From positions 129,680,648-129,744,647 of the forward strand of contig CM061136.1 of assembly GCA_030789695.1 (NCBI GenBank): a stretch of 64,000 nucleotides of DNA. The letters run 5' to 3'. Numbering within the stretch: position 1 is the first letter of the stretch; every line of letters starts with the position of its first letter. The position numbers and the translations under genes are program-made. Below the pieces are notes generated by a model, which was given only the letters and a program-made list of their open reading frames with translations, was not told the origin of the DNA and searched no databases. The DNA is from Scilla litardierei (lineage: Eukaryota; Streptophyta; Magnoliopsida; Asparagales; Asparagaceae). Shown here one piece after another: positions 10,233 through 20,082 of the stretch.

Positions 10233-11273
10233 CTAAATTTGGTCTAACACCTTTGAATGATGCTTCAGAGTAGCATCGTATGTACTGAATTGCATTTGAA
10301 TCCTTGCAAAGCCTTCAGTAACGGTCTCAGTAAGGCGACGAATAAGCACGACGTTTGTCTCGCGAGAGGGAGAGATGCCATCCTTCGAGGTAAGGAACTT
10401 CTTGCTTGACTTGGAACGGGAAGAGCCTGGAGCGATCATCGGTGTTGGAGATACCTGCGGCTGAGGCTGTGGGGACTGAGTGTGAGTCCCTTCGGACTCA
10501 TCGTCGTCGTCGTCGTCTGATTTGGCAGAGGAAGAGGGAGGATTTGACAGGTGCATGCTGTGGATGGTGAGTTCATCGATGTGGATATCATTATGAACAA
10601 GGTACTCTCCATCAGTGGGGACAGAAAATGCGCGAAGGATAAGGGTAATAAGACATGGCAAATAAAAATGGGAGGTGACGCGTTTTGCAAGGGTGAAGTA
10701 CAAGAGATGTCCCCAATGGATCAGAAATCCACCCAAAATGGCATAGTGGCAGTGCTCGATGGATGAACTGAGGTAGTTGAGGGATGTCGATTTTGGCATT
10801 AGGTTGTGGATGATAACCTTGTGGAGAAGGCGTGCGTCGGGATGAAGTTTAGTTGCGGGCATGTAAGAGTAAAATTTTGGAGCCAATTTTGCTAGAATGG
10901 TAGGATTGGTCATAGGAAATGAGAGAGTGCCATAAAAATCTGGAGGCTGGGCGATGACCTTGGTAATAGTCTTGCCAGACACGGTAAAAGAAACACCGCG
11001 AACCATGGTTGTGAAGTGCTTCTGACCACGGTAGACGGATGATTCAATGTTAGCATAGAATTCCTTGACCAAGGAAGGATAGTATGGGACCTTGTTGGCA
11101 AGAGACCAAATTTGGTGAAGGCCGACGACTTCTAGGATATCTTTGACGTTGATCATGGCGAGAGTCTCATAGTCGAGAAATTGCTCGGGGTGAAAGCGGG
11201 TTGCTTCGAAAGAGAGATAACGATCCTTGGTAGAGGAGGAACGGAAACGAGAAGATGGGTCGGTTTCGGCCAT
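10233..11273 (-). CDS. Sire-A post-pol ORF (ORF3), plant-transposon-protein family
   Basis: An uninterrupted 346-codon frame with an ATG start at 11273; the open frame extends 18 nt further upstream without an ATG. It lies between pol and the 3' LTR, where Sire-type elements carry an extra ORF. A core of about 200 residues contains YPSLVKEFYAN (about 65-76) and a C-terminal PCLITLILRAFSVP block. An Asp/Glu run (SDDDDDDESEG) and a C-terminal helix-like segment follow. Sire-B ORF3 aligns along the core, with matching Y-x-LVK-x-FYAN and PCL-x-TL-x-R-x-F-x-VP blocks. No signal peptide or membrane segment is evident, so I do not call it an envelope. It resembles what databases label 'putative plant transposon protein'; that is from memory. 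It is open although the other Sire-A genes are broken. Function unknown. Confidence 0.75.
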   Translation of the reverse strand: MAETDPSSRFRSSSTKDRYLSFEATRFHPEQFLDYETLAMINVKDILEVVGLHQIWSLANKVPYYPSLVKEFYANIESSVYRGQKHFTTMVRGVSFTVSGKTITKVIAQPPDFYGTLSFPMTNPTILAKLAPKFYSYMPATKLHPDARLLHKVIIHNLMPKSTSLNYLSSSIEHCHYAILGGFLIHWGHLLYFTLAKRVTSHFYLPCLITLILRAFSVPTDGEYLVHNDIHIDELTIHSMHLSNPPSSSAKSDDDDDDESEGTHTQSPQPQPQVSPTPMIAPGSSRSKSSKKFLTSKDGISPSRETNVVLIRRLTETVTEGFARIQMQFSTYDATLKHHSKVLDQI

Positions 11274-12299
11274 GGTGAGGAGTGGAAACAAAATGAAGAA
11301 GGAAGGAAGAAGATAAACAGGGGATAGAGAAAAAATAATAAAGGATTCGGATGAAATAAATAGAAATAAGAGAGGAACGCAAATACCGAACGGTTGCCAT
11401 GATCATTTTCAAGTTGAGGAAGTTGCTAAAACTGAATGGGTTACAAAAACTGAAAAGTTTCAAAATGAAACCCAACAGCCTTGTAGAAGAAGAGACGCAA
11501 CAAAAATAAATGAAGAGGTTAAAAAGAGATGGTTTGAATGTAACCGTTTTAAATAACCCCAAAAACAAATAAGTAAACAAGAGATGAAGTTAAAACAAAA
11601 TGAGAAGAGGACAAAACTTAAAGAGAGTAGGTGAAAGGTATCATGCAAAGCATTGAAAGGGTTGTGTGTCCCAAGGTCATTGAAAATAGGAGAGAAAAAA
11701 ATCAATGCCGAATTTAATAGTGTAGGATGTGTTGGTGGATGAGTGCAAATGGGAACGAGCCATTTGGCAAATTGAAATCCTCATTCCAAGACAAAGAGAT
11801 ATAATGCCATTTCACTTTCCAAGAGAGAAGAAGTTACTTCAACTGAAGAGAGAAGGACGGTTGGTGAGGGACAATGAAGATTGACCAATGAAAACAAGCC
11901 AAATGCAAAGAAAAGGACGGTTGAAGGTTAATCCCAAATCTCAAGCAAGAGAAAATGAAGTTCGACCAATGTCCAAGGTCCTTAGTCGTATGCAAGGATA
12001 GGAACGAGTTAAAGATAGTAGTAAGAGTTTTATAAAAATTTTGTTGTTATTTTAAAAAAAATCATTTCCCTAAGCCGCATAATAAATGGTATGAGACAAA
12101 AAAATCCGAACACATGGGTTAAAAAATTTAAAAAATAATAAAAAATAAAAGATAAAAAGATAAAAAGATATCCATCAAAAGTATAAGACAAAAGAGATTT
12201 ACAAATTAGTCGGCTACAAAAATTTGTAGTCAGCTAAAAATAAATAATGACGAAAAAAATTATAGAAAAATTCTCAAAAATCAAAACAAATTATCATAC
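11274..12299 (-). other. Sire-A pol-ORF3 intergenic region
   Basis: Purine-rich non-coding sequence between the pol stop codon (12302-12300) and ORF3. It holds one clear element palindrome at 12206-12237 (inner arms CTACAAA/TTTGTAG, outer TTAG/CTAA). Minus-strand open frames at 11167-11705 are Phe/Ser/Leu-rich readings of a pyrimidine-rich strand and look spurious. This region may contain a promoter or splice acceptor for ORF3; none can be identified by eye. Confidence 0.5.
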
Positions 12300-12354
12300 T
12301 TATACATCAAATTCGGATTCACTAAGAATGCCCAAATTTCTTCTAAGCTTAATG
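12300..12354 (-). pseudogene. Sire-A pol C-terminal end
   Basis: Minus-strand translation of this piece gives the last residues of a copia RNase H region, including KLRRNLGILSESE, followed by a TAA stop at 12302-12300. It aligns with the C-terminus of the Sire-B pol ([12 protein letters not shown]). The rest of the gene continues at 43623-43960, on the other side of Sire-B, in the same sense. Confidence 0.85.
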
Positions 12355-12783
12355 AAAGATGTTGAATATTGGACTCCCCGGATTTGGTTTTGGATGATGA
12401 GCAAACATAAATAATTCATGAACTAACAATTTGTGAGCGCAGTATTGGAGATCGTCGCCAAATTCACGAGAACAATCAAAGCGACATCTCAAGACTTCTC
12501 AAAGCTCGTATTCATTGCCTAAAGCTTCGTTGAAGCACTTGGACCGTTTTGGAAGTCATGAAGAATTGATCGAAGCTCTCGAAGACCGTTCATTAAGGTT
12601 TTATTTATAGTCTTTTAGCTTCGATCTATAGAATGGTAAGCCTTGAGTATATCTTACGATTCTATCTTCATAACGCTCATATTGTAGCTCTAGGATCTTA
12701 GTACAAGTCCACTCTAACTTCCTCGAAGCATCGCGCTTCGATTCGGACTGGTTTGTGCATATTAGTTGGTACAAGAAGAAGTA

Positions 12784-13302
12784 CTGACCGACTAGATGGT
12801 GATCTAGTCGGTCAGCAGAGCTTCTTGGACCGACTAGTGTGAGTTAATCTTTTCTTGTTCAGTACTGTTTACAGTTAGTCGGTCTACGTTGACTCACCGA
12901 CCGACTAGTTTATGAACTAGTCGGTCAGTGATGCTTCTTTGACCGACTAGTTGTGATTTACTGTACATGCCAAATTTCTCCTAAGCTACTGTTTATCGTT
13001 AGTCGGTCTAAGAACGTTTGGTGACCGACTAGTTGATAATCTAGTCGGTCAACATTTGTTCTTGGACCGACTAAGTCAATTTGTATTCAGACTACTTGTT
13101 TTTGCCTCTTAGTCGGTCTACGTTCACTGACTGACCGACTAGTTGTGAAACTAGTCGGTCAGAAAGTCTTCTTGGACCGACTAGATTTCTAGGTCTGAAT
13201 TTCTATCTCTTCTCTGTTCTTAACTTAGTCAGTCCATGTTGTTTGACTGACCGACTAGTTGATGAACTAGTCGGTCAGTGGTTGTTCTTTGACCGACTAG
13301 TT
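12784..13302 (+). repeat. Sire-B U3 palindrome array
   Basis: Repeated palindromes built on GACCGACTAG ... CTAGTCGGTC. The most perfect is 12784-12815, with 14-bp arms CTGACCGACTAGAT / ATCTAGTCGGTCAG around a 4-nt spacer. Four further full pairs follow at roughly 110-120 bp spacing, with single half-sites (TTAGTCGGTC or GACCGACTA) between them. The array ends about 50 bp before the TATA box. The 3' LTR has the same array at 42296-42814. Confidence 0.9.
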
Positions 13303-13354
13303 GCCTCAGATTTCTATCCGTTGGGACTTGACCTAACTTGTTTTTATGGGACCC

Positions 13355-13362
13355 TATAAATA
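13355..13362 (+). promoter_or_regulatory. Sire-B LTR TATA box
   Basis: TATAAATA in the context CCCTATAAATACG. It follows the palindrome array and precedes a pyrimidine-rich leader with CTCTCTAGG; the 3' LTR copy is 42866-42873. This is the likely core promoter; the start site was not mapped. Confidence 0.7.
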
Positions 13363-14113
13363 CGAACCTAGGTCATTTCTCTCTAGGTTAGAGCTGCCAT
13401 TAAGAGATTCATTGAGATAGAAAGAGATAGCCATTCTCACTCATTTCTAAAGCTCTCTTCCTCACAAGAAATCCATTCTCTCACATTCTAGATCTAGAAT
13501 CCATCTTGAGAGAAGTTTGTTCTTGGTGAGCCCTTCAAGCTCTAGCTTGATTCAAGTCTCCAAATCACTCCTAGGCACCCATTGCTGGTCATTTCTTTGG
13601 TGCTAGGTCTTGGTGACTTCATCTTCCTCAAATCCCTCCTTGCACCTATTTGGTAAGAAAACTCAAGGTATAGGATTTTGTGGTAAGATTGTTTATTTCA
13701 TTATAAACTTGTTTATATTGCTTATTGATTCTCTCGGTTGTGAGAGAAGGTTGTGATCCCGGGTTGTGGGATTCACTATTGCCATTGCATGTATGATTTG
13801 ATCTTGTGAAGGTTTTTCACAAGATATCATAGTGGAAATCTTGGGTTAGGGTGTCTAACCTAAGTATCCGGAGGGGATCCGGGTGGTTGGGACGTAGGAT
13901 CACCGGGAACAAGTCGGAGAGACTTGGGTGGATCCGAACCCAGTAACATCTTTTGTTAGCATTGTTATTTTTGTTGTTGTCATTCAATTTAAGCTTCCGC
14001 AAATTGATTTGGTAGTTGTTTGCACTATAATTAGGAATTATACTCCTTGTTATTTTTAAAGTACTATTCACCCCCCTCTAGTACTTGTGCTGTAGCTTGT
14101 AGGGCATTACATT

Positions 14114-14125
14114 TGGTATCAGAGC
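14114..14125 (+). other. Sire-B primer-binding site (initiator Met tRNA)
   Basis: TGGTATCAGAGC lies 2 nt after the 5' LTR. It is the usual copia primer site, complementary to the 3' end of the initiator methionine tRNA, and would start minus-strand DNA synthesis. Confidence 0.95.
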
Positions 14126-14138
14126 CAGATACTGAGCT

Positions 14139-16374
14139 ATGTCTGCCAACGACAACAAAACCGTGCGTCCACCTTCCGACTATGGCACCTTCAGGAACCG
14201 TGAAGGAGCGTCTTCGGTCATGGAAGGACATTCCTCGACTAGGCCTCCATTCTTCAACAGCGTCAATTATGGATATTGGAAATGCCGAATGGAAACGTTC
14301 CTCCGGAGCGCCTCCTTGTGGAGAATTACCATGTCGGAGTACAATGTGCCTACCGAAGAAGATTTCGACAAGTGGACTACCGCGGAGGTCGCCGCGGAGA
14401 TTGCAAATGCCAAAGCAATGAATGCTTTACAATGTGCATTGGAACCCGAAGATTTTAATAAGATATGCACATGTAAGAGTGCATATCAAATTTGGAATTC
14501 GCTCCTCATTTTGCATGAAGGAACGAGTCGGGTAAGAGATTCTAAACTCGTGGTAGTCAATAGAGATTACGAATTGTTTCATATGGAATAGGGAGAAAAG
14601 ATGAAGGAGTATTATGCTCGCTTCGTCGACATAATGAACGAGTTGGAAGCTCTCGGCAAAACCTACACCCAAAAGGAGAAGTGTTTGAAGCTTATCGAAG
14701 GACTTCCTTCTTCTTGGGAGAAACGTACCTTCGCCATCGAGGAAGGTAATGACATGAATAAGTATACCGTAGTTCAATTGATGGGTACTTTGATGTCATA
14801 CGAGGTACGCAAAGATAGCAAGGTGAAGTTACAAGAAAAAATGAAGTCCTATTTGAACCAAGACGTGCCTAAGAAAAAGGCGATTGCATTCAAAGCGGCT
14901 TCATCCACCTCTACCGATGATGAGGACTCGGAAGAATAAATGGACATGGAATCCATTGCACTCATGGAAAAGAAGTTCAATCGCTTCTTCCGAAAGGGTA
15001 ACTTCAAACAAAAATCTAATTTTACTTCTACTAACGCCTCTACACCTTTGTGCTTTAAATGCAATAAGCCAGGACACATCAAAACGGATTGTCCTCCAAA
15101 CAAGCAAAAGGAGAAGTGGAAGGCGCCGAAGTTCGACAAGTTCAAGAAGTACAAAAAGGGGTATAAAAAGGGACTTGTCGGAGCAACATTCACCGACTCC
15201 GAGGATTCCTCAAGCGGAGAGTCAGACGATGAGACAGTGGAGCAAGCGCACATGTGCTTCATGGCAAGAGAGGAGCATGATCAAGGATCTTCCTCCTCCG
15301 ATGATAGCGACAACGAAGGCGATGAGGTAACTATGGATGATCTTAGGAATGCTAACTCTCAACTATGGTCCAAATACACTAAATTAGTAAATAGATATAC
15401 TAAAGTAAAAGATGACCTAGCTAGCATTCAAACCTCGCCTAAGACTATCATCACCAACAACGACACCGTTGTTGAAGAGTTAAGAAATGAGATTGTGAAT
15501 CTCAAATCTAAACTTGAACATGTTAGCATTGAAGATCCAGAAGAACATATGATAGCGGATTTGACTTCTCAAAACTCGACTTTGAGTATTGAGAATGAGA
15601 ATCTTAAATCTCGTGTTTATGTGCTCACATCGCAAGTATCAAACTTGGATACTTCTATGCGTTCTCTCAAAGAGAAATATGAGAACACATTAGGCCGAAT
15701 TAATAAATTCAATAAGGGTAAGGACCATTTGGATAAAATTCTAAGTGACTTACTTCCGGCCAATCACCACATTGGCTTGGGGTATACGATGGGATGTCCA
15801 TCCAAAGCGGCCACTACTTTTTGTTAGGCCAACTTCCGGTGACTCTACGAGTGGTAGCAAACACTCTATTGGTAGTTCTTCTACCAATGGTGCTTCCACC
15901 TCGTCCACACCCTCTTTCGGAAAGAAACCCACTTTGGGTGGACCTCCAAAGAAGGGGCATGCTTATATGTACACCAATACCATGCCACATAGGAACACAC
16001 GTCCTACTCCACCGTCTCACACATATGATGATTTTTATGCAACACATTCTCGGGCACGTGCACACCATGTGAGACACCCTCACGCACGTGTTCCCACACA
16101 TGCATATGTTCACCCACCTCATCATATGAATAATTCTCGTCATGCACCATTCCATCATGTTCCGTATGCCTATCCACAACATGCATCACGTAGAAATCAA
16201 CGTCGCATGCATGCACCCAATAGGATGAGGGCTCCCAAGATTTTCACTATTTGGAGCCCAAAGGACACAAGCATGGATGAAAAACAAGTATATATGAATG
16301 CTTATTTTTCGGATGTTGTGCATAGTAGAAATTATGTGGGGAAGTCTAAGTCCAATTGGACTTGGCTTCCAAAG
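14139..16374 (+). pseudogene. Sire-B gag (two in-frame stops and one frameshift)
   Basis: The ATG at 14139 follows the primer site. The gag reads in one frame to about 15800 but is broken by TAG at 14589-14591 and TAA at 14937-14939. A frameshift near 15800 moves the reading into the pol frame, which stays open to 16377. Recognisable parts are a UBN2-type capsid domain (14180-14830), a CCHC knuckle CFKCNKPGHIKTDC at 15051-15092, a Lys-rich then acidic stretch, a long heptad-like region (about 15330-15760) likely to be coiled coil, and a His-rich tail (about 15955-16215). The C-terminal WTWLPK block precedes a 60-nt spacer before pol. The length fits the long gag of Sire-type elements. Confidence 0.85.
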
Positions 16375-16434
16375 GTCTAACCTTTGAGGACCCAATGACC
16401 TTGGGTACCATGATATGAAATTTTCTATCTTTAG
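16375..16434 (+). other. 60-nt intron-like spacer between Sire-B gag and pol
   Basis: Right after the conserved LPK codons the sequence is GTCTAAC...; it ends CTATCTTTAG before GTACTC. It contains several in-frame stops (TAA at 16378-16380 and others). Its length is a multiple of three, and removing it leaves gag and pol in the same open frame. Sire-A has a spacer of exactly 60 nt at the same place (47963-47904) ending TTTTCAG before GTACC. The 5' end is GT here but AT in Sire-A. An intron or a recoding signal would both explain it; unproven. Confidence 0.5.
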
Positions 16435-19400
16435 GTACTCAAGGAAAAGAAAAAGAAAAGGAGCAACAAATTTAAATTTAGCTCCAAAGGGAATTGGATA
16501 CTCGATAGCGGGTGTTCAAAACACATGACGGGTGACGCTCAATTGCTCTCCGGAGTAGTTCCCATTGCAAATGGAAACCGCGTCGTATTTGGAGGCAACG
16601 AGAGCGGAACCATCGTCGGTGTTGGTAAAGTGGGTAACCCGTCTAAACCCTTAATTAGTGATGTTTATCTAGTTAATGGTTTAAATCATAATCTTATTTC
16701 AATAAGCCAACTTTGTGACAAAGGTTACAAAGTTAGCTTTGCGAAAGGATTGTGTCATATTTCAAATGATAATAATAAGTTATTATTTTCCGGCACACGC
16801 CATAAAGATATTTATATTTTGGATCTTCCTAAGTCATATGAACAATGTCTCGTTGCCAACACAAGTGAACAACACTTATGGCATCGACGCTTTGGACATG
16901 TGAACTTTGGAACACTTTATAAGCTTTCAAAATTAAATTCCATTAAAGGTTTTCCGAAGCTCGTTTTTGAAAAGAAAAGTTTTTGTGATTCTTGTCAACG
17001 TGGCAAGCTTCCTAAATCTTCATTTAAACCTAAGAAAAGCATTTCTACTAAACGGCCACTAGAGCTATTACATTTAGATTTATTTGGGCCAACTAGAGTT
17101 GCTTCCTTAGGAAATGCAAGATATGGACTTGTCATCGTCGATGATTATTCTAGATTTACATGGGTATTTTTCTTATGTAATAAAAATGAAGCTTTTGAAA
17201 ACTTCACAATATTTGTGAAGAAAGTACAAAATCTCATCGGAACCACCATTGTCACTATTCGTAGTGATCATGTGGGTGAATTTGAGAATGAGTCTTTCTC
17301 AAATTTTTGTGATGATCTTGGAATTACTCACACGTTTTCTTTCCCTCGCGCACCTCCTCAAAATGGTGTTATTAAGAGGAAGAATAGAACGCTTGTGGAG
17401 TGTGCTCGCACTATGCTCGAAGATAGTCAACTTGGTTATCAATTTTGGGCGGAAGCGGTACACACCGCTTGCTATGTGTTTAATAGAATACTTTTGAGGC
17501 CCGGCACCAAACAAACTTGTTATGAATTGTTGTTTGGTAGATTGCCTCAAGTTAAACATTTTCGTGTTTTCGGCACAAAATGTTTTATTAAAAACACATA
17601 TGATAATTTGGACAAGTTTGATCCGAGATCGGATGAGGGGATATTTGTTGGGTATTCCTCACGTAGCAAAGCCTACCGGATATACAACAAAAGATCCTCT
17701 ATGATCGAGGAATCACTTCATGTCTCTTTTAATGAGAATTTTACTACTCCTAGAATTTCAAATGATGATGACTCTATGGATGTTTTATGTGATTCGTTTG
17801 AAAATTCTAAGTCTATTGATTCAATTGATTCTATTGATACTAACCCGACTAATGAAGTTGTTGAGAATGTGCCTAGTGATCAAGGTATTCCCAAGCGGCT
17901 TCATACCGTTCACGACCATCCCCATGAGCAAGTAATTGGCAATATTCATGATAGAGTTAAGACGAGATCGCAAGTCCACCACTTCGCCAATTGTGCCTTT
18001 GCCTCATCGATAGAGCCAAAGAATATAGTTGAAGCGTGCGAAGATAGTGCTTGGATACTTGCCATGGAGGAGGAACTCATTCAATTCGAGAGGAATGAGG
18101 TATGGGAGCTTGTTCCTTTGCCATCAAAGAACCACACCGTCATAGGGACAAAGTGGATCTTCAAGAACAAAACCGACGAAAACCAAGTCGTCGTCCGGAA
18201 CAAAGCTCGGTTAGTAGCTCAAGGCTATCGCCAAGAGGAAGGTATCGATTTCGAAGAATCCTTCGCTCTGGTAGCTAGATTAGAATCAATTAGACTATTA
18301 TTGTCTTATGCATGCCATAAAAATTTTAAATTATTTCAAATGGATGTTAAAAGTGCATTTTTGAACGGAGATGTCATTGAGGAAGTTTACGTTTCTCAAC
18401 CTCCGGGCTTCATAAATGAAAAATTTCCAAATCATGTTTTTAAACTAAAGAAAGCTCTTTATGGTTTGAGACTAGCTCCTCGAGCTTGGTATGATCGCCT
18501 AAAGAATTTTCTTTTGGATTTGAATTTTAAAATGGGCGAAGCCGATTCTACACTTTTTGTTAAGCATGCGAATAATGATATTTTATTAGTTCAAATTTAT
18601 GTTGATGATATCATTTTCGGTGCTACTAACTTCACTCTTTGCGAAGAGTTTTCTAATGTTATGAAGGAACAATTTGAGATGAGCCACATGGGTGAACTCA
18701 AATATTTCTTAGGTCTCCAAATTCGCCAATTGAACAATGCAATCTTCATCCACCAAACGAAATACACGGTGGAGTTGCTAAAGCGATTTGGAATGGAGAA
18801 TGCCTCCGGGAAAAAGACTCCTATGAGCACTACAACGCATCTTGATAAAGATACGGGCGGAAAAGATGTAGACATTCGTCTATATCGAGGTATGATAGGT
18901 AGTTTACTTTATCTTACCGCAAGTAGGCCCGATATTATGTTTGCCGTTTGTATTTGTGCTCGTTATCAGTCTCAACCTAAGGATTCTCACTTAGTAGCGG
19001 TTAAACGTATTTTTCGCTATCTAAGTTACACTTTAGATTTTGGATTACTTTATCCAAAGTCTAGCACATATGAGTTAGTCTCATATAGTGACGCTGATTA
19101 TGCGGGATGCAAATCCGACAGGAAGAGTACTAGTGGCACTTGCCATTTTCTAGGAAATTCCCTTGTCTCTTGGTTTTCCAAGAAGCAAAATTCGGTATCA
19201 CTTTCAACCACCGAGGCGGAATACATTGCCGCCGGTGCCGCTTGTGCCCAGGTTCTTTGGATGAGACACACACTGAAGGATTTTGGTATTCATTGTGATA
19301 CTAGCCCTATCATGGTGGATAACCAAAGTGCTATTTGTCTTTCAAAGAATCTGGTGCACCATTACCGATCTAAACACATAGATGTCCGACACCATTTTTT

Positions 19401-19548
19401 AGATGATCATGTTGCTAAAAAGGACATCATATTAGTGTACGTTGAAACCCAAAAGCAAATCGCCGATATTTTCACGAAACCCCTAAAGGAGGACTCCTTT
19501 GTGCGGTTGCGTCGAGAATTGGGGATTATGGGTGAATCCGAGATATAG
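16435..19548 (+). CDS. Sire-B pol polyprotein (open frame, integrase Glu lost)
   Basis: Open from the end of the spacer, with the first ATG at 16525; residue numbers count from that ATG. Protease: ILDSGCSKH just upstream of the ATG, with the catalytic Asp in DSG. The pre-integrase zinc region has the H-x-H/C-x2-C pattern near 115-160 (LWHRRFGH ... CDSCQRGK). Integrase core: Asp in HLDLFGP, Asp248 in RSDHVGEF, but position 284 is Lys (codon AAG, 17374-17376) where the D35E catalytic Glu belongs. [13 protein letters not shown] and YVDD near 691. RNase [15 protein letters not shown] near 854 and STTEAEY. It ends in a C-terminal [12 protein letters not shown]. The product would process, reverse-transcribe and integrate the element; with Lys284 integration should fail. 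Confidence 0.92.
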   Translation, partial: VLKEKKKKRSNKFKFSSKGNWILDSGCSKHMTGDAQLLSGVVPIANGNRVVFGGNESGTIVGVGKVGNPSKPLISDVYLVNGLNHNLISISQLCDKGYKVSFAKGLCHISNDNNKLLFSGTRHKDIYILDLPKSYEQCLVANTSEQHLWHRRFGHVNFGTLYKLSKLNSIKGFPKLVFEKKSFCDSCQRGKLPKSSFKPKKSISTKRPLELLHLDLFGPTRVASLGNARYGLVIVDDYSRFTWVFFLCNKNEAFENFTIFVKKVQNLIGTTIVTIRSDHVGEFENESFSNFCDDLGITHTFSFPRAPPQNGVIKRKNRTLVECARTMLEDSQLGYQFWAEAVHTACYVFNRILLRPGTKQTCYELLFGRLPQVKHFRVFGTKCFIKNTYDNLDKFDPRSDEGIFVGYSSRSKAYRIYNKRSSMIEESLHVSFNENFTTPRISNDDDSMDVLCDSFENSKSIDSIDSIDTNPTNEVVENVPSDQGIPKRLHTVHDHPHEQVIGNIHDRVKTRSQVHHFANCAFASSIEPKNIVEACEDSAWILAMEEELIQFERNEVWELVPLPSKNHTVIGTKWIFKNKTDENQVVVRNKARLVAQGYRQEEGIDFEESFALVARLESIRLLLSYACHKNFKLFQMDVKSAFLNGDVIEEVYVSQPPGFINEKFPNHVFKLKKALYGLRLAPRAWYDRLKNFLLDLNFKMGEADSTLFVKHANNDILLVQIYVDDIIFGATNFTLCEEFSNVMKEQFEMSHMGELKYFLGLQIRQLNNAIFIHQTKYTVELLKRFGMENASGKKTPMSTTTHLDKDTGGKDVDIRLYRGMIGSLLYLTASRPDIMFAVCICARYQSQPKDSHLVAVKRIFRYLSYTLDFGLLYPKSSTYELVSYSDADYAGCKSDRKSTSGTCHFLGNSLVSWFSKKQNSVSLSTTEAEYIAAGAACAQVLWMRHTLKDFGIHCDTSPIMVDNQSAICLSKNLVHHYRSKHIDVRHHFLDDHVAKKDIILVYVETQKQIADIFTKPLKEDSFVRLRRELGIMGESEI

Positions 19549-20077
19549 GATTCATATCTCATTCAATTATCTTGCATGCTATTATATTTCGCGATATTTC
19601 GTTCATGCTAGATCTATTGAATTTTTGGGGATTTTATGTGATATGTTTGAATTTTTGCTCGAATTCTATGTTGAATGTCGTATTTAAGATTTCGATGTTT
19701 TATGGGGTAGTTTAGATGACTAATGAGAGGGTTAAGATGTTTCATCCAAGTGGTTTTTGAAGAGAACTCATTTATCAACTTTTGGACTCTTCTAGTCGGT
19801 TTCAGTTCATCAGCCAACCGACTAGATGCTCATCTAGTCGGTCAGCTAGTGAACTCAGACCGACTAGTTCAAGCTTTAAACTGTATATTGTCATTAACTT
19901 CTTTTAGTCGGTCACAGTTCTCTTACCGACCGACTAGATTGAAAACTAGTTGGTCAGTGTTTATACTGTGACCGACTAACTCTAGCCCTAGAATTTTCTG
20001 TTTGCCTCTGTTTCGACTTAGTCGGTTTAAGCTCATTGACCGACCGACTAGATCGTCATCTAGTCGGTCAGTGCTTG
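19549..20077 (+). other. Sire-B post-pol region with palindrome array
   Basis: Non-coding sequence after the pol stop. From about 19792 to 20070 it carries the same palindrome family as the LTR: ACCGACTAGATGCTCATC / TAGTCGGTCAG-type units with half-sites between. The array is cut at 20077 by the chromovirus and resumes after 38825. It therefore lies upstream of ORF3 as well as in U3. Confidence 0.8.
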
Positions 20078-20082
20078 AACTG

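Larger units (their letters stand above)
12360..14111 (+). repeat. Sire-B 5' LTR
   Basis: A 1752-bp LTR from TGTTGAATATTGG to AGGGCATTACA. U3 holds a palindrome array (12784-13302), then TATAAATA at 13355-13362. A CTATTCACCCCCCTCTAG motif lies at 14064-14081, 30 nt before the LTR end. The primer-binding site follows directly. The mate is 41872-43622. Confidence 0.95.

Noticed and set aside
10233..11291. Envelope gene of Sire-A
   Set aside because: The position fits, but no signal peptide, membrane segment or cleavage motif is visible; the protein matches the Sire-B ORF3 core instead.
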